Of a stretch of DNA of 54,983 nt, positions 20,024-31,640 are shown one piece after another. Positions within the stretch are counted from its first letter, which is position 1. Every line of letters begins with the position of its first letter. The stretch is taken from positions 1 to 54,983 of the forward strand of contig JBAMDO010000286.1 of assembly GCA_037074765.1 (NCBI GenBank). Reading direction: 5' to 3'. The translations under genes were made by a program, and so were the position numbers. The stretch comes from Mansonella perstans. Taxonomy: Eukaryota > Nematoda > Chromadorea > Rhabditida > Onchocercidae. The notes beneath the pieces were generated by a model. That model was not told the DNA's origin and searched no databases. It was given only the letters and a program-made list of their open reading frames with translations.

Positions 20024-23000
20024 TCATTCATACACTGCAATGAAAAACATCAGTCCTATTCCAGTTAGTAAGGCCATTATTTCCTTGATGCTTTGCCAAG
20101 TGGACGTATTTTTAAGTAGTTCTGGAATAACTGTTACAGTGGCAATATAGATAAATCCACCGGCAGTGAAAGGTAATATCTGAAAGCAGAAGAAATAATT
20201 TAACAAAGAGCAATTAGTTCTTAAGCTAAATTTTCTTGTGATTAATTTACAAACGACAAAATTTTGGATATGAAAGTAAAAAAAGCCGCTCACCCAGCTT
20301 TCTCGGTTTTCTTATAAACAAAAAACACAAAAGCTGTGCTGACATTTAACGTAACGCTACACCGTCATGACTACACGTATAATATTGGAAAGCAATTTAG
20401 CATCTACTTCCTCCCATTTAATTTTAGTTTGTTAGTTGCAAAATTGCAAAGTGTTACATTAAATTTTTAGAAAGCAATTAATGAAATGTCAGAACGGAGT
20501 CACCTACCCAATTTGACGAAGCTGCATCAGATAATTCATCAGCATTTGCTGAACATAATGATAAGATACAACCGCTAAGAGCACCAAAAGCTGTTAAAAG
20601 TTGAACAGACATAGCCTATAATTATCAAAACATAAGAGAAAGTTTATCTGACAGTTTTAAACACCAGATAATAAGTAAACACTATTGAAAAGTCAGTGAC
20701 CACCTAAACATCTTATGTAACATCACTTAACTAAAAAATAATATTACTTTCACATTTTGTATTGCAATAACAATTAAACGAAAGCTGAGAATGACTCAAG
20801 AATTATGTTCATTTATTTAAACATAATTCGGATGCTTTTTTGGATTCAATAATATCAACATTTGGACTCAACAATTTTTGGATTCATTTGGATGACACAA
20901 TAAAAATGATTTCAACAAAAAAAATTTGCTGACCTTTTTCTTGGAGAAACCAGACTGTATAAGGATTGCAAAATCGCCAATCTCATGCGGTATCTCGTGT
21001 ATAAGTACAGTAATCATTGTTACAATACCTACTGCAGTGCCGGCAAGAAACGATGCACCAATTGCTAAACCATCCGTGAAATTATGTACAAAATCCGCAG
21101 CCATATTCAGATATGCTGCTACTTCGAAACCTGTTTCGTCGTTTGTTGTTTTTTCTATCAAATGCTTGTGCTCTTCATCAGAAGAATTAACCAAATCCTA
21201 CAACATGTTAACTACATTACATTGCTAACCAGTCAAAAAAGCGAATAATTTGAAAGCTTCACAGCAAAACTTGATAGCCTGATCAAAAACCAGAATAAGC
21301 CAAACATTTATATGACAAGCTTCTTTTAAAACGACATAGCTTTCTGATAATAGAATAATTCCAATATTCAGTAAAATAAGGTATTAGAAAATGTTAAACA
21401 AATGCAATAATTACTTCCTCTGCTGATGAAACATCTGACTTCTTTTCCTTACGAGCATGAATGCCTTTACCCCGCTTCTTAATCTTTTTTTTATCATCCA
21501 CAGATGATAAGCCATTACCATGTGAATGAGAATGAACCATCTTTCCGTTTCGTAGAATGCGCACAAGCTTCTCAACTGTCAGAAATGCTAATATTCCTAG
21601 AAATCGTGATTTCTCAAGTTTAAATGCGATCTAGATTTAGCGCAGCTTTTTCACATTAAAAGTTAAAAAGACCAGTATACAAGAATTTCTTTCATGCGAG
21701 ATTTATTGCACTGCAAACGATATCACTGAAAACCCTAAGTTTATGATGAAAACACAAAATACAAAAAAAAATCAATTAAAAATAAATTCAGAAAAAAATG
21801 ATCCTCACCAGCTAACACATAACTTCCAACAGTCATGTCATGTGGCCCATGTGAATGCTCGCGATCACCATGTGCATGCGAATGGGAATGTGAACGACTA
21901 CGATCATCATGGAAAGGTGATAGTGAATGTGGAATTAAATGAAGAAATGCATCACCCAATAAACCACCGGAACCAAAACTCAAAAGAATTTTCAGCATTG
22001 GTTCATTTTCCACATTGTTCGCCTGAAACAATTATTAATCTGACTGATCTAAAGGTACAAATATTTGTTATTTTTTAAAGTCCACTTTGCGAAAATTCTT
22101 TCTTGAACAAATTTATTACGAGCTACTTGAACTTTTGGAAAATTTAATGGTTTTATAGTAGATAAAAAAAGACGTAATACAGAAAAAAAGGATTTGATGC
22201 TTTCTATAAGCATTAAAATAAACTTTTTAGCATAACTTTTTACATTTTAGAAATCCGATATACAATAATCTTCAACCTTCAAAGGTATAAGCGATAGTAA
22301 AACAAATGGCATAAAGCTGATCAACAATGTTGAACCAATACTATATATCCAAAGACGTGTTTGAAAATGATTCATGAAGGATAAAACTCTGGAAGAAAAA
22401 TCGATACAATAAATATGAACGCTTTTTGAAACAAGTTCACTATTTAAAACTTGCTTTGACAGTATTTTTTAAAATTCCAACAAATCTTGACGGAAATCAT
22501 ATTAAATATTTACCCATTTGGATCGTAAGGCTTATAATTTCGCTGACTTGATTTAATATTCTGCCGATGATGATCATCTCTCTCCTTGAAAAAAAATTAG
22601 CGTAAGTGAAAATCCGAAAATGATTCATGAAACAATAATAAAACGTGCTTCATATCACTAATACACAAGTTTCCAAAGTGAAATCTTGTTTTCAAATTCA
22701 GTTAAACATATTTATCATGAACGGATGACATGCTTAACTGACGATCCTTCGTTACATACCGTATCCAGAGTATGCAAATTCAGAACCGGATTCTAAAACG
22801 AGACAAGATACTTAGTGACGACAAGATACCAACTCCGGAGATATGTGCATGACGAAGCTCCTTCTCATCAAAACGATATTCATCACGCGTATGACTATGA
22901 TCTTCCGGATGCTTATGATGATGATGATGATGATGATCATGATGATGATCATAATCATGATCAGAACGTCTATGACTGTCATCGACTAACTGCTAAAAAA

Positions 23001-23340
23001 TACAACAGTGGTATTTCCACCTGGTCTTTTTGTATCTTGATAATATTATATGATAAATCCTTACTGTGGCTTTTCGGAAAGAATTTACAGATCAATGAAA
23101 TATCAAAAAAACCAAGTAATAGAGCAAATGAAACATCAAAGAATTTTTAATTAACTATTAAGTGAGTTTTACAGAAAACTAAAAGATTTAAAAACAATTT
23201 TAAAAAAAAATTACTTCTTCATTAGCTTCACGAGTGTACTTGAAGTGTGGTGCTTCCATATCATGATTATGTCCATGATGACTTGAATGTAACACAACAA
23301 CTTGCATCAGGATAAATGACACTACAATAGCTATATTCAT
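20024..23340 (-). CDS. ZIP-family zinc transporter, SLC39A7/KE4 type
   Basis: Predicted ER/Golgi zinc exporter to the cytosol (ZIP7-like; C. elegans hke-4/zipt-7 class). Exons in transcript order: 23340-23215, 22992-22834, 22792-22760 (33-bp microexon), 22584-22514, 22388-22277, 22022-21809, 21596-21415, 21197-20934, 20615-20508, 20179-20024. All phases fit and give 474 residues (human SLC39A7 has 469). It has a signal peptide (about 1-18), a His-rich luminal segment ([10 protein letters not shown]), and further His-Ser repeats between membrane segments. The LIV-1 signatures are [10 protein letters not shown] (about 337) and HEIPHEIGD (about 366-374), and the protein ends FFIAVYE. An acceptor (TTTTTTCAG) 10 bp before the ATG is a likely trans-splice site. 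Exon 2 may start at 22992 or 22989. Its 5' end was duplicated about 9 kb away (see 32080-32480). Confidence 0.92.
22760..22792 (-). CDS. 33-bp microexon of the ZIP transporter
   Basis: Eleven codons ([11 protein letters not shown]) flanked by TTTTAG and a perfect donor ACG|GTATGT, phase 0 on both sides. Skipping it keeps the reading frame. The upstream intron, from GGA|GTTGGT, is only about 41 bp. Confidence 0.7.
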
Positions 23341-23802
23341 ACTCGTAAAATCTGAAAAAAATTGATGTATAAATGGAAGAAATAATTTTCCTTTCTCATT
23401 GAATTTCTTTACTTTAAATATTCCTTTCAGTTTCTTTAGTTTAAATTGTTGAAATCAAATTTGCACTAATTTCAGGGGAACTACAAATTTTGCCAGAAAA
23501 TAACACAATTTGCATCATGTCACTTGAATCTTAAGGCCTGAACCGTTAAATGTAAACGTGTAATAATGCAAACTGTAAGGATCTATCTACTAAACGCCAC
23601 ATCAACATCCTACACTCCCGATGATCGCATTTCTGAACAATAATGTCGTGATGTAAGGAACAGTATGGACGTGGGTGGGCGCGTAGGTGGATGCGTATAT
23701 GTGTGTGTGTGTGTGTATGTGTGTATGTATGTGTGTATGTATGTGTGTATGTATGTGTGTATGTATGTGTGTATGTGTGTGTATGCATGTATGTATGTAT
23801 GT

Positions 23803-23846
<44 letters not shown>

Positions 23847-24181
23847 GTGTTATCAATCTTCAATTCTCTTTTAAAACAAGACACTATTTTCTCTTTGATT
23901 TATCCGAGGGATGTCACACTGCCAAATTCTTAATGTTCAGCTGAAGTGAACTGAGACTCTTGCGAAGTGTAAAAGGACCAGTATCTCTACAGAATTCAAT
24001 CTTCTACTTAAATAATATTATTGATAATAATATTTACCTGAAATATTCTAACTTATCTCATATTTCAGACTAAGCTTAGCACTGAATAAGATAGTAATGG
24101 CTTAAAAAGGCAGAGAAATAATAATTACAAATATATTAGAGATATTAAAGCCTTAATTTATGTTAATTTTAGTTATTAAAG
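23341..24181. promoter_or_regulatory. Duplicated divergent upstream region with TG microsatellite
   Basis: Sequence between the ZIP start codon (minus) and the dad-1 exon copy (plus). In the presumed ancestral state it would have been the shared head-to-head promoter of the two genes. It includes the microsatellite at 23697-23850 and the near-identical block from 23995. Confidence 0.55.
23697..23850. repeat. TG / TGTA compound microsatellite
   Basis: About 150 bp of (TG)n mixed with TGTATG units upstream of the ZIP transporter. A shorter, decayed run of the same type at 32928-33005 occupies the equivalent place in the second duplication copy. Long His-Thr and Cys-Val frames across it are repeat artefacts. 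Confidence 0.95.
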
Positions 24182-24300
24182 ATGCGATTATTCACAGTAT
24201 TGTCTAGTTTGTTCAATGACTACCAACGGATAACGCCTAAAAAGTTGAAACTTATCGATGCCTTATACATTCTATGTCTTAACCACTGGTGTCATCTGAT
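24182..24300 (+). pseudogene. Broken copy of dad-1 exon 1
   Basis: The ATG and first 26 codons are the same peptide as the live dad-1 exon 1 at 33425 (start [10 protein letters not shown]). After the shared GATGCC the copy is frameshifted. It lacks the GTAAGT donor and exons 2 and 3, so no DAD1 can be made from it. The upstream flank is almost identical to that of the live gene and may still be transcribed. Confidence 0.85.
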
Positions 24301-24674
24301 AATTAGCACGCCACATCTGTCAAATTCACTTGTTTTGCAAGGAATAATGTTTCGACAGAGGCTGTTTACATCTTTCTCGACAAATAAGGCATTGTATTTG
24401 CGATAAAAAGAAAAGTCATAAATGCTTGGTAACTTAAATACCCTTTGACTTTGATTCACATGTATATTCAGGGGTTCAAATGATCAACAAATATGGCTTC
24501 TTATTTTTAACGTGAAGTTGCGCACTAAAGCAATGCAAATGGCTAGGCCTACAAAACTTGCCGACACACTGCAAAACCCCGACGATAATACGCCAACTGG
24601 GAATACGTAAAAAGAGCATACACTTGCGTGAATATGTGTATGTGTGTGCGTGATGACAAACAGGTCAACAGTGT

Positions 24675-27600
24675 TTATGTCATACGTTTCTTAAGCAAAC
24701 GAAACATATCTTTGAGAACAGATTTTTTCTTAAACTTAGAACATAATGCTTCAGCATGTTCAAAACATAATGCTGAAGCATTATGTTTAAAACCGATTAT
24801 GGCATAAACAGAACCATAGTGAAATGTATCACTTGATGACTTTATTGTTGAAATCATTCCATCGGTAAATGCGGAAACGGTTGCTAATTTTATGTCAGGA
24901 AACACATCGCTGCAAAATAATTAACTTCCTATTAATTAAGCTAAAAATGAACTGCTATTAATAGATGGAAATAAGAGAAATTAAATGTTCTTTTTCGAAG
25001 GAAATATATTGTCGCTTGGCTTCGTGAACGAAGATTTGCAGGATTTCATTCACGTTTAATACAAATTCATTTGTGACCAATACGAAAGGTATCACTGCAA
25101 ACGATGCAGCGGGAAGTTTGCTTAAGTGTATAGGTAATGCACGGTATTTTAAGCGATATCTTCTTTAGCCGGCATTGATTCTATGCGTAATTTGAAAGAG
25201 AACAACAGCATTATGGATTGTGTGTCTACATGTCATAGTGAATTTGACTGAATTAGGATCTGTTTTAGAGCGTTCTTATATCGCTTTTTAGGACAGCTCT
25301 CTTATGGAACTGGTAACAAGTTCGCCATACAAGACAATTTTAGGTTGCTAATGTCCTCCGCCCTGGAGACATTTCCTGCCCAGCGCCACGCGTCCTCAGC
25401 AGTATGGCTTTAATGCTAATGATAGCTGCCTGTTGAAAGATTGTCTCATTTGTTCACCTAATCAATGCAATGGATGTTGAGAATTGAATGAAGGCAGCGC
25501 TAATGGAGACATTCGAGGAGATACGGGTGATGACGGTAGATGACGATAATTCAGATTCATATAAAGGAGTTAGCAGTACAATGGCTCTACAAACAGCATT
25601 TGTAATACTGTTGTTCTTCAGATGTTTGTTGCGTCAAAATCTTTTATGGAACTTTTCGAAGGCCCTGAATGCTTTAGCAATTCGATCACGGCGTCACAGG
25701 AAATGATACTGCCGAGATAATTGAACTGGTGGACAGCTAAGCTCTGAATTCCCTATGGTGATGTATGGTATTCAGCTTATGATGCTAATTAATGGAAAAC
25801 TTCTGTTTTCTTTATGCTAACTTCCAGAACAAAGAGCTCATTAAGCGCTGCGGAGCAACTTGATCTGAGCAACAAGGACGTTGTCATCATCATACAGCAA
25901 CTGGCAGACAAATAAAACTGTAAGCAGAATTGGCTTATGGCAGATCTTGGAACAATTAGAATGTTCCCCCAAAGAGTCTTGATGTGCGCCTTTAGTCGTT
26001 TTAGGCTTAATAAACTGCCATCAGTACCGTAGCGAAAATAGATACCATTTTCTTTGTCAGGATGACTCTTTGCAGCATCATACTGAAGAAAATAGTGAAT
26101 AGAGTTGGTGCAAGGACATAATCTTTTTCATACCATTAATTATTCAGAAAGACTTAGTAAGGCATTGATATATCTGACTTAACTGCGCTGACTTTCATGT
26201 AACAAGATGATCATTTTGAGGAATTTGGGAGGATATTCTAATTGTTCCAGGATCTGCCATAAGCCATTTCTGCTCATATAGTTTCAAAAACTTTGGCTAC
26301 TCAACTGATGTTATATAGAATTCTTTGTTTTGTTCTCTACATTTCTCTTGTAATTGTTTGAGAACGAATATCATGTCGGTACTTATTAACTCGTATCTAT
26401 TAGCTATTAGCTCTAAAGCCATATTGACTTTCAGACAAAAGATCTTGGCAATATAAATACATTGAAGTGATCGAAAATTACACCTATCAAATCTAAACTA
26501 CGCAAAGCTTTTAATCTTTCAATGTTGAGAGAAAAAAGTGTAAAATTAATTGAAAATATATTGAAGTAATTTTTTAACTTACTCAAACAAACTATCGGCA
26601 TTTTTAGGTTCTTCGGAGTTGGCCGTTGTCAAATGAAATGCAATTTTCTGGTGATTATTCATTTGGCTGATTGTTTCATCCTAAAACTTTCTGCTTCATT
26701 TGAATTAGTATGATTATAATTAAAGATATCTTTTCAGCTATCTAATTATATCACTCAACTCAGAATGGTTTTACTATATCTATGCAAGTCTAATTTTAAA
26801 AATCGATAGTGTATATTTGCTGCCTGTTTAGTACAAAGCAGCCAGATTTACAAGATAATCAAGATTTACATTCCATTTCTGGAACTCTTCCCGTAATTTT
26901 GTCGCGTCCTTAGTGTTCACTACAAGTGTAGATACACTAACACCTTCTCCACCAAATGCCATAATACTGTTGTCATAATACAATTTGTTTGGCATCTTGT
27001 CAGTGTTATCATCCCTGAGATTAATTTTATTGTTTTTATAAATTGACAATTTAATTTTAATTTTATATGAATAATTATTTAGGTAATGTGCGAATGCACT
27101 ACGAACGCTTTTTTCCTAATTGTTTTGTACGTTAATAATCAACAAGGAAACCCCGGTAATGTGTGAAGTGTTTGAGAAGCAATACAAATATGCTTCTCAT
27201 TTCCAGTTTCCTCTTGAAATAAAGTCTTGTTCAAGAAGCTGCCGATTGATTGTGCATAACGGTTTGTATCTGCTGATTGTTTTGCTCCGGCCAGTGTGAG
27301 AAATGACAGTACCAATTTAGGTGATGAGATGTGCTTGAGTTTTTCCAGCTTAATAGAAATACATTTATAGATAAAATGAATATACATCATAATGTCCAAA
27401 TAATATTTATCACTTTATTTTTAGTATGAAAAGTTTATTCCAGGACAAATATTTTCAAAAAAAAATAAAGAAAACTAACCAAGTTGTTCTTTTCGCAATT
27501 ATCGTTAGTAAAATCGAGTGAAAACTTTTCGTCCTCGATAGTATCATTCCTGTAATAAAATTTAGATGAAAGGAAAAACAAATTCATTTTCAATTTAATG

Positions 27601-29037
27601 CCATATCAAAATACTTGCAGCTATCAGTGAAGTTATACGAATAATAAAAAAATGATATGTTACCAAAATATTTGATATACATGAACATCTTGGCGATGAT
27701 GTAAAGCCGCTGGTATAACGAAACCATTTATGGAATCCTTTGGTATGTCTCCAGCTCGAAATATTGTTTTTGCACCTAAAGTAATAATTCTAGCAGTTTA
27801 ATTTTTTTTGTATTTAATAGATCATTGGAAGGGACGTGAAGCATGTGTGTTTTATTAATTATGCTAAGGAAAACTTCAACAAATCAGCTATTTAAACATT
27901 CTAATGTAGTCTGTCGTTTCATGATACTGCAAAATGTAAACAAATTAATTTCTCTAAATACTTCCTTCGGAACACGACCATGCAAGCACTTGGGTTTCGC
28001 AGTAACTCACTGAATCGATGTCCAGTAGTGGGCAACAGCAAAAAAGAGCAACAAGTGGCTTTGAAGTCTGAAATTGGTAATTAGGAAATGCTTAACCATA
28101 AGCCTTTTTTACAAGTACTTCACTGCATCGATGATTGGAAGTAATTGCTTCAAATTCATCACAAAACTTGCAAATTTCTTTTATTAAGAAAATTATTTGT
28201 GTAATGTACAAAGTTTTCTTAAATCTTGTATAGATTTGATCTTTTTCATTATTCTCACCGTTTTCAATAATGTCACAATACAAATAAACTTTGGAAATAT
28301 TACTGCAACAATTGTTTCATTTTTTCCGAAATTGTTTGAATTATTTCTAATTGTTTCTACAACTAACTGAAAAAAAAGGCACCTCATTTGCTGAATAAAA
28401 CGGCTCTGCAATACTCTCCGCTTCTTTTTTTGGATAAGGTGTGCCATTTTTGATAAAACCAATTTTGTTGTAGCGTCTTGATAATTCCGTATTAGCAAAT
28501 TCTTCGAAAAATTTCACTCTGGAATAGAAGTTTCGGTTTCTCGAAGCTCTTACAATTCAAATTTGTTAAGCTAATTCGATGAAAGCAAACTAAAAACAAA
28601 CTTTAACATTTGCCACAAATCTTTATCATCCAAGCGTTGTAGTATATGCTCAGACAAATCCTGATTGGACATAACTTGATGCAACAAGTTCACACTTTTT
28701 TTATTATCATTTTTTCTTGTTTCTTGTTTCTTGTTTCCAAAGATAGATTGTGCAAATCTGTTTCTCTGCGCAGGAAGCGATACATCACGTCTGCTGTTCG
28801 ATGATGACGGTGATACTAAATGATTAAAGAAATTAACATTTTCAAGATGATGAACAAATAATGATGGTATCATTCTGGTTGAAAAATTACCTGTATCAAT
28901 TGTAGGAAGAACGCCAATTCTGATAAAGTACGATAGACACTACAGTGATAAAAATTACCTGTAGCATTCGTCGGATGAGCGCTATAGTGCTCAAATATGA
29001 TATATGTTGAAATAATAGTAATTGCCAATAATTTCAT
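24675..29037 (-). CDS. Unrecognised secreted protein, 11 exons
   Basis: Exons in transcript order: 29037-28959, 28815-28602, 28518-28383, 28366-28304, 28166-28097, 27775-27664, 27549-27480, 27348-27152, 27014-26852, 26680-26583, 24909-24675. All junction phases agree, giving 478 residues. The protein starts with a signal peptide (MKLLAITIISTYIIFEHYSA, cleavage probably near residue 25). No other membrane segment is evident. It has six cysteines in the mature part and six N-glycosylation sequons (NAT, NNS, NET, NDT, NKT, NAS). The C-terminus is basic (LLKKRMT). I recognise no domain. It lies between the two copies of the ZIP/dad-1 duplication and hosts a dead retrotransposon in its last, 1.67-kb intron. 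Exons 4-6 had alternative frames; the chosen set is the only one I found that keeps all phases. Some weak acceptors (28167, 27349) make the exact joins uncertain. Confidence 0.65.
24728..24785. repeat. Near-palindromic CATAATGCTTCAGCAT direct/inverted repeat in exon
   Basis: Within the last exon of the secreted-protein gene, a unit like CATAATGCTGAAGCATTATG occurs twice. It is close to its own reverse complement, so it forms both a tandem repeat and potential hairpins. In protein it gives the repeated HNASALC / EHAEALC. Confidence 0.75.
24990..26455 (-). mobile_element. 5'-truncated, decayed RTE-type non-LTR retrotransposon
   Basis: The minus strand encodes, across several frameshifts and stops, peptides matching the reverse transcriptase of RTE-type elements. 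In order: SQYGFRANR (near 26430), EKCREQNKEFYITSVE (near 26320), an NGLWQILEQ-like block (near 26260), a VLAPTLF-type block (near 26110), LLYDDDNVLVAQ for the YADD box (near 25890), a KKTEV tail box, FNYLGSIIS (near 25720), RNKHLKNN, and a C-terminal zinc-finger-like segment with CIVCSDTF (near 25090). No complete frame remains, so it is inactive. It lies within the last intron (24910-26582) of the secreted-protein gene, same strand. Base composition is visibly less AT-rich than its surroundings. Exact ends are approximate. Confidence 0.85.
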
Positions 29038-30560
29038 TATTAATGATAATTGTGGCCGACGATTAATAATGGTTACCGAAAATAATACCAATTGATAAAA
29101 TCATTGTTGAACTTACAAATGAACAAAACTGTGATAATTAATATCATATAGTCAGGTTGTTAATTAGTAACATTGACAAATTAAAATTAGTTTTTTTTTT
29201 TCTCTTCCACGCATAATATTATTTATCCAATGATGATAATTTTACCTCTTAATAAATTATCCTACTACAACTTTTGTTATGCTATAAATATTAAACACTA
29301 CAAAAAAATTTTAAATAACTAAAAGCCTTGCGAAACATGACTGGGATATTTTTTTCTCATTTTGTGTCATCTGGTTATGATCATCAAATAAAAAAGGAAA
29401 AATTTATGATAATCGGATTAATTTGATATAAAATGAAAATATGATCAAAATGATACATAGCATGGTAATGAATTTTTGTGTTGACATTTTTAGTTTTTTA
29501 TTCTGTCACACTTTTTTTCAGTAAATGATGAATGGGATAGAATAACAATGAAAATTTCCCATTTCATAATGTTTGTTTCTATAAAAAAAAAAAAAAAAAA
29601 AAAAAAATTCACTTATTTGAAGTTTCTACAATTAAAACTAATAGACTGATATAAAATTTTTGAATAATTAGTGCGATTTGTTAACACGATAACAAATGCA
29701 AATTGATACGATTAAAATCATACTGAAAAAAAAAAAAAAACTCTTAGCTACGACGATGGTTTTCAAAAAAGGTAATTTGCTTATTTGCTTCACAAATTTA
29801 TTTAATAGGAAAACCAAATCTATTACTAATGAGAAAGACATAAGATGATATATATTTTTGCAAGGAACTACAAGTGTGTATTTGAAATCACTAATATTTT
29901 ATTTAATTCATATTTGAAATCAATCATTTTGAAATTATCTCAAAACATACTGGCAGTAAAAATTTAGCAAAAATTTTTTGATTCAATTTGAAAAAAAAAA
30001 AGTGATCTTTATGAGAATTACTCGTAACAAATTTATACTCATCTAGTTACTTTTGTGTAATCAGTTACTTTTGTGTATTATTTTACAAATCTAGTTATTG
30101 CTGCTACATTATAAATTATGCTTTATTGGCTTTAAAATTTAAAACTATTGTTGACTTTAAAATTACGTACAAATTTATAAAATATTTCTTACCTTATAAT
30201 GTAGATGAATTAAACAATGAATTTGCACTTTTATTTAATTGAGAAAATGAAGGAACAATACAAATGTGAAATGAAACTTTATTATTGTTATTTTTAACCA
30301 ATTCAAATTATATTTTTTAATTACCAAACTCATCAAATAATTGATGATTTAAATAAATAACGATATGTTCTATTTTTAAGAAACAGTATGTCGGAAAAAA
30401 ACCGTTGCACAAAAAAAAATGCTTTCAATTTATTAATGTGCAATAAATTTCTAATAAACTTTGTTCCAAAGCAATGAATGTGTTTTCTTCAGGATGTCAT
30501 TCTTTGTTTAAGCATATCTACCAATATGTAATCCATTGTTTGAACATTGACCAATTGTTT
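29038..30560. other. Divergent intergenic region
   Basis: About 1.5 kb between the secreted-protein gene (minus) and the orphan signal-peptide exon (plus). It has poly-A runs near 29580 and 29725 and no supportable exon. It may act as promoter for both sides. Confidence 0.45.
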
Positions 30561-30698
30561 ATGATTATAAAAGAGAAGAGTCAGTCGCGATGGTCACTTT
30601 TTTGTTTCATCATTATCTTCGGCTATCTGATTGTTTCTGCTCCGAGTTCTCGCTCTTCCCATTCTCCTTCTAATCTAACTAATTTACCAACGATCGAA
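30561..30698 (+). CDS. Candidate first exon of a small secreted protein
   Basis: An ATG at 30561 opens 46 codons: MIIKEKSQSRWS, then a hydrophobic stretch (LFCFIIIFGYLIVSA) like a signal peptide or anchor, then a Ser-rich segment ending GAA|GTAAAT in phase 0. A possible terminal exon at about 31360-31452 (acceptor TATTTTAG, ending TLETNIL-stop) needs phase 2 entry, so a middle exon would be required and I could not place one. The gene is unrecognised and may be incomplete or decayed. Confidence 0.35.
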
Positions 30699-31640
30699 GT
30701 AAATGACTCAATTTTTATTAATTATCTATGCTGATTACAAACAATTTCGAGCATCTCTTTCCCGGCAGTCGTTCATAAGCTTATTTATGTGTACTTCAAA
30801 ACTGAACAGTATTTAACTATCTCAACATAAAGCATTTCACACTAATCATACCGCATTTGGCATTCACATTGAATATTCTGCATTTCTATCAATTTCTTTT
30901 TATTATCATAAGCCACTGGATAACTTTTTCAACATTTTCAACTTCCATGTTCACTGCCCTCAAAATTACCACATTTCGTATCGCTGTAGATTTTCACCAT
31001 TAAAATTTACGAAAATCAGATTTAACATGACCGTTCATCTTTGACTGATGCCGCTGCATTGTATCGTATCATTTCGTTCCTACTCCATTAGAAAAAATTC
31101 AAATTCTAACAGTGTCACATATCTCATCTAATTTAGTACGATATTCTCAGCGATAAAATTTATTTTCAATTATATGCACATACAAATTATATTAATTTTT
31201 AGCATAAAGAAACAGATTTGCGAATTCTTGTTTTTTTCAAATGAATTTTAAAAAATTTTCAAATCATTTCAGTTACATTGAATATAATTATAGAAATACC
31301 GACAGTAGATCCCAACGGAGTTAATTCTTGTTCAAATTTCAAGAATGTTTTATTTTAGGGAAACCAAGAAATTAAATGAAATAGATCAAATGACGGCAAT
31401 ACATTCCACATTTCGTGGTGATGACTGGACACTAGAAACAAATATACTATAACACTGCCAAAAAAATTACATTAGATCGCTGGAAATAAGAATCACCGTG
31501 ATTCCACGCATAGCCTTGCGCCTATACTTATACAGTTCCCAATGTTGCAGGAAGCAGTTGACGTAAACGTTAAAAACACGCAGTCTTCCGTTTTCATGAG
31601 CAAGTTTCTTCAGTGTATTTTCAAAATGTGTACTGATTCG
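30699..31640 (+). other. Possible continuation of the small secreted gene
   Basis: Holds two acceptor-preceded open segments: after TTTCAG at about 31273 and after TTTTAG at 31359. The second has 31 codons before a stop near 31452. Neither can be joined in frame to the 30561 exon directly. Otherwise no feature. Confidence 0.25.

Larger units (their letters stand above)
22834..24300. repeat. Direct duplication, copy 1: ZIP 5' end to dad-1 exon 1
   Basis: This block matches 32080-33560 in the same order and orientation: ZIP exon 2, intron, ZIP exon 1, upstream region, TG microsatellite, dad-1 upstream region, dad-1 exon 1. Here the ZIP exons are intact and the dad-1 exon is broken. The part 23995-24262 matches 33238-33505 without gaps and with 4 differences by eye. 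Confidence 0.85.

Noticed and set aside
21743..22078. 111-residue + strand His-rich frame
   Set aside because: Antisense shadow of the His-Ser-rich exon 6 of the ZIP transporter.
23546..23944. His-Thr, Cys-Val and Tyr-Val repeat frames
   Set aside because: Artefacts of the TG/TGTA microsatellite, open in several frames and on both strands.
25488..25706. 72-residue + strand frame
   Set aside because: Opposite strand of the retrotransposon remnant, which explains the open stretch.
28097..28200. Alternative frame giving a KFASFVMNLKQLL peptide
   Set aside because: Plausible locally, but it leads to stops or wrong phase at the next two junctions; the Cys-containing frame fits all of them.
28891..28958. 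Second ACAG|GTAATT donor in intron 1 of the secreted-protein gene
   Set aside because: It is in phase 0 while the next exon needs phase 1, so its use would shift the frame. Probably a chance or duplicated motif.
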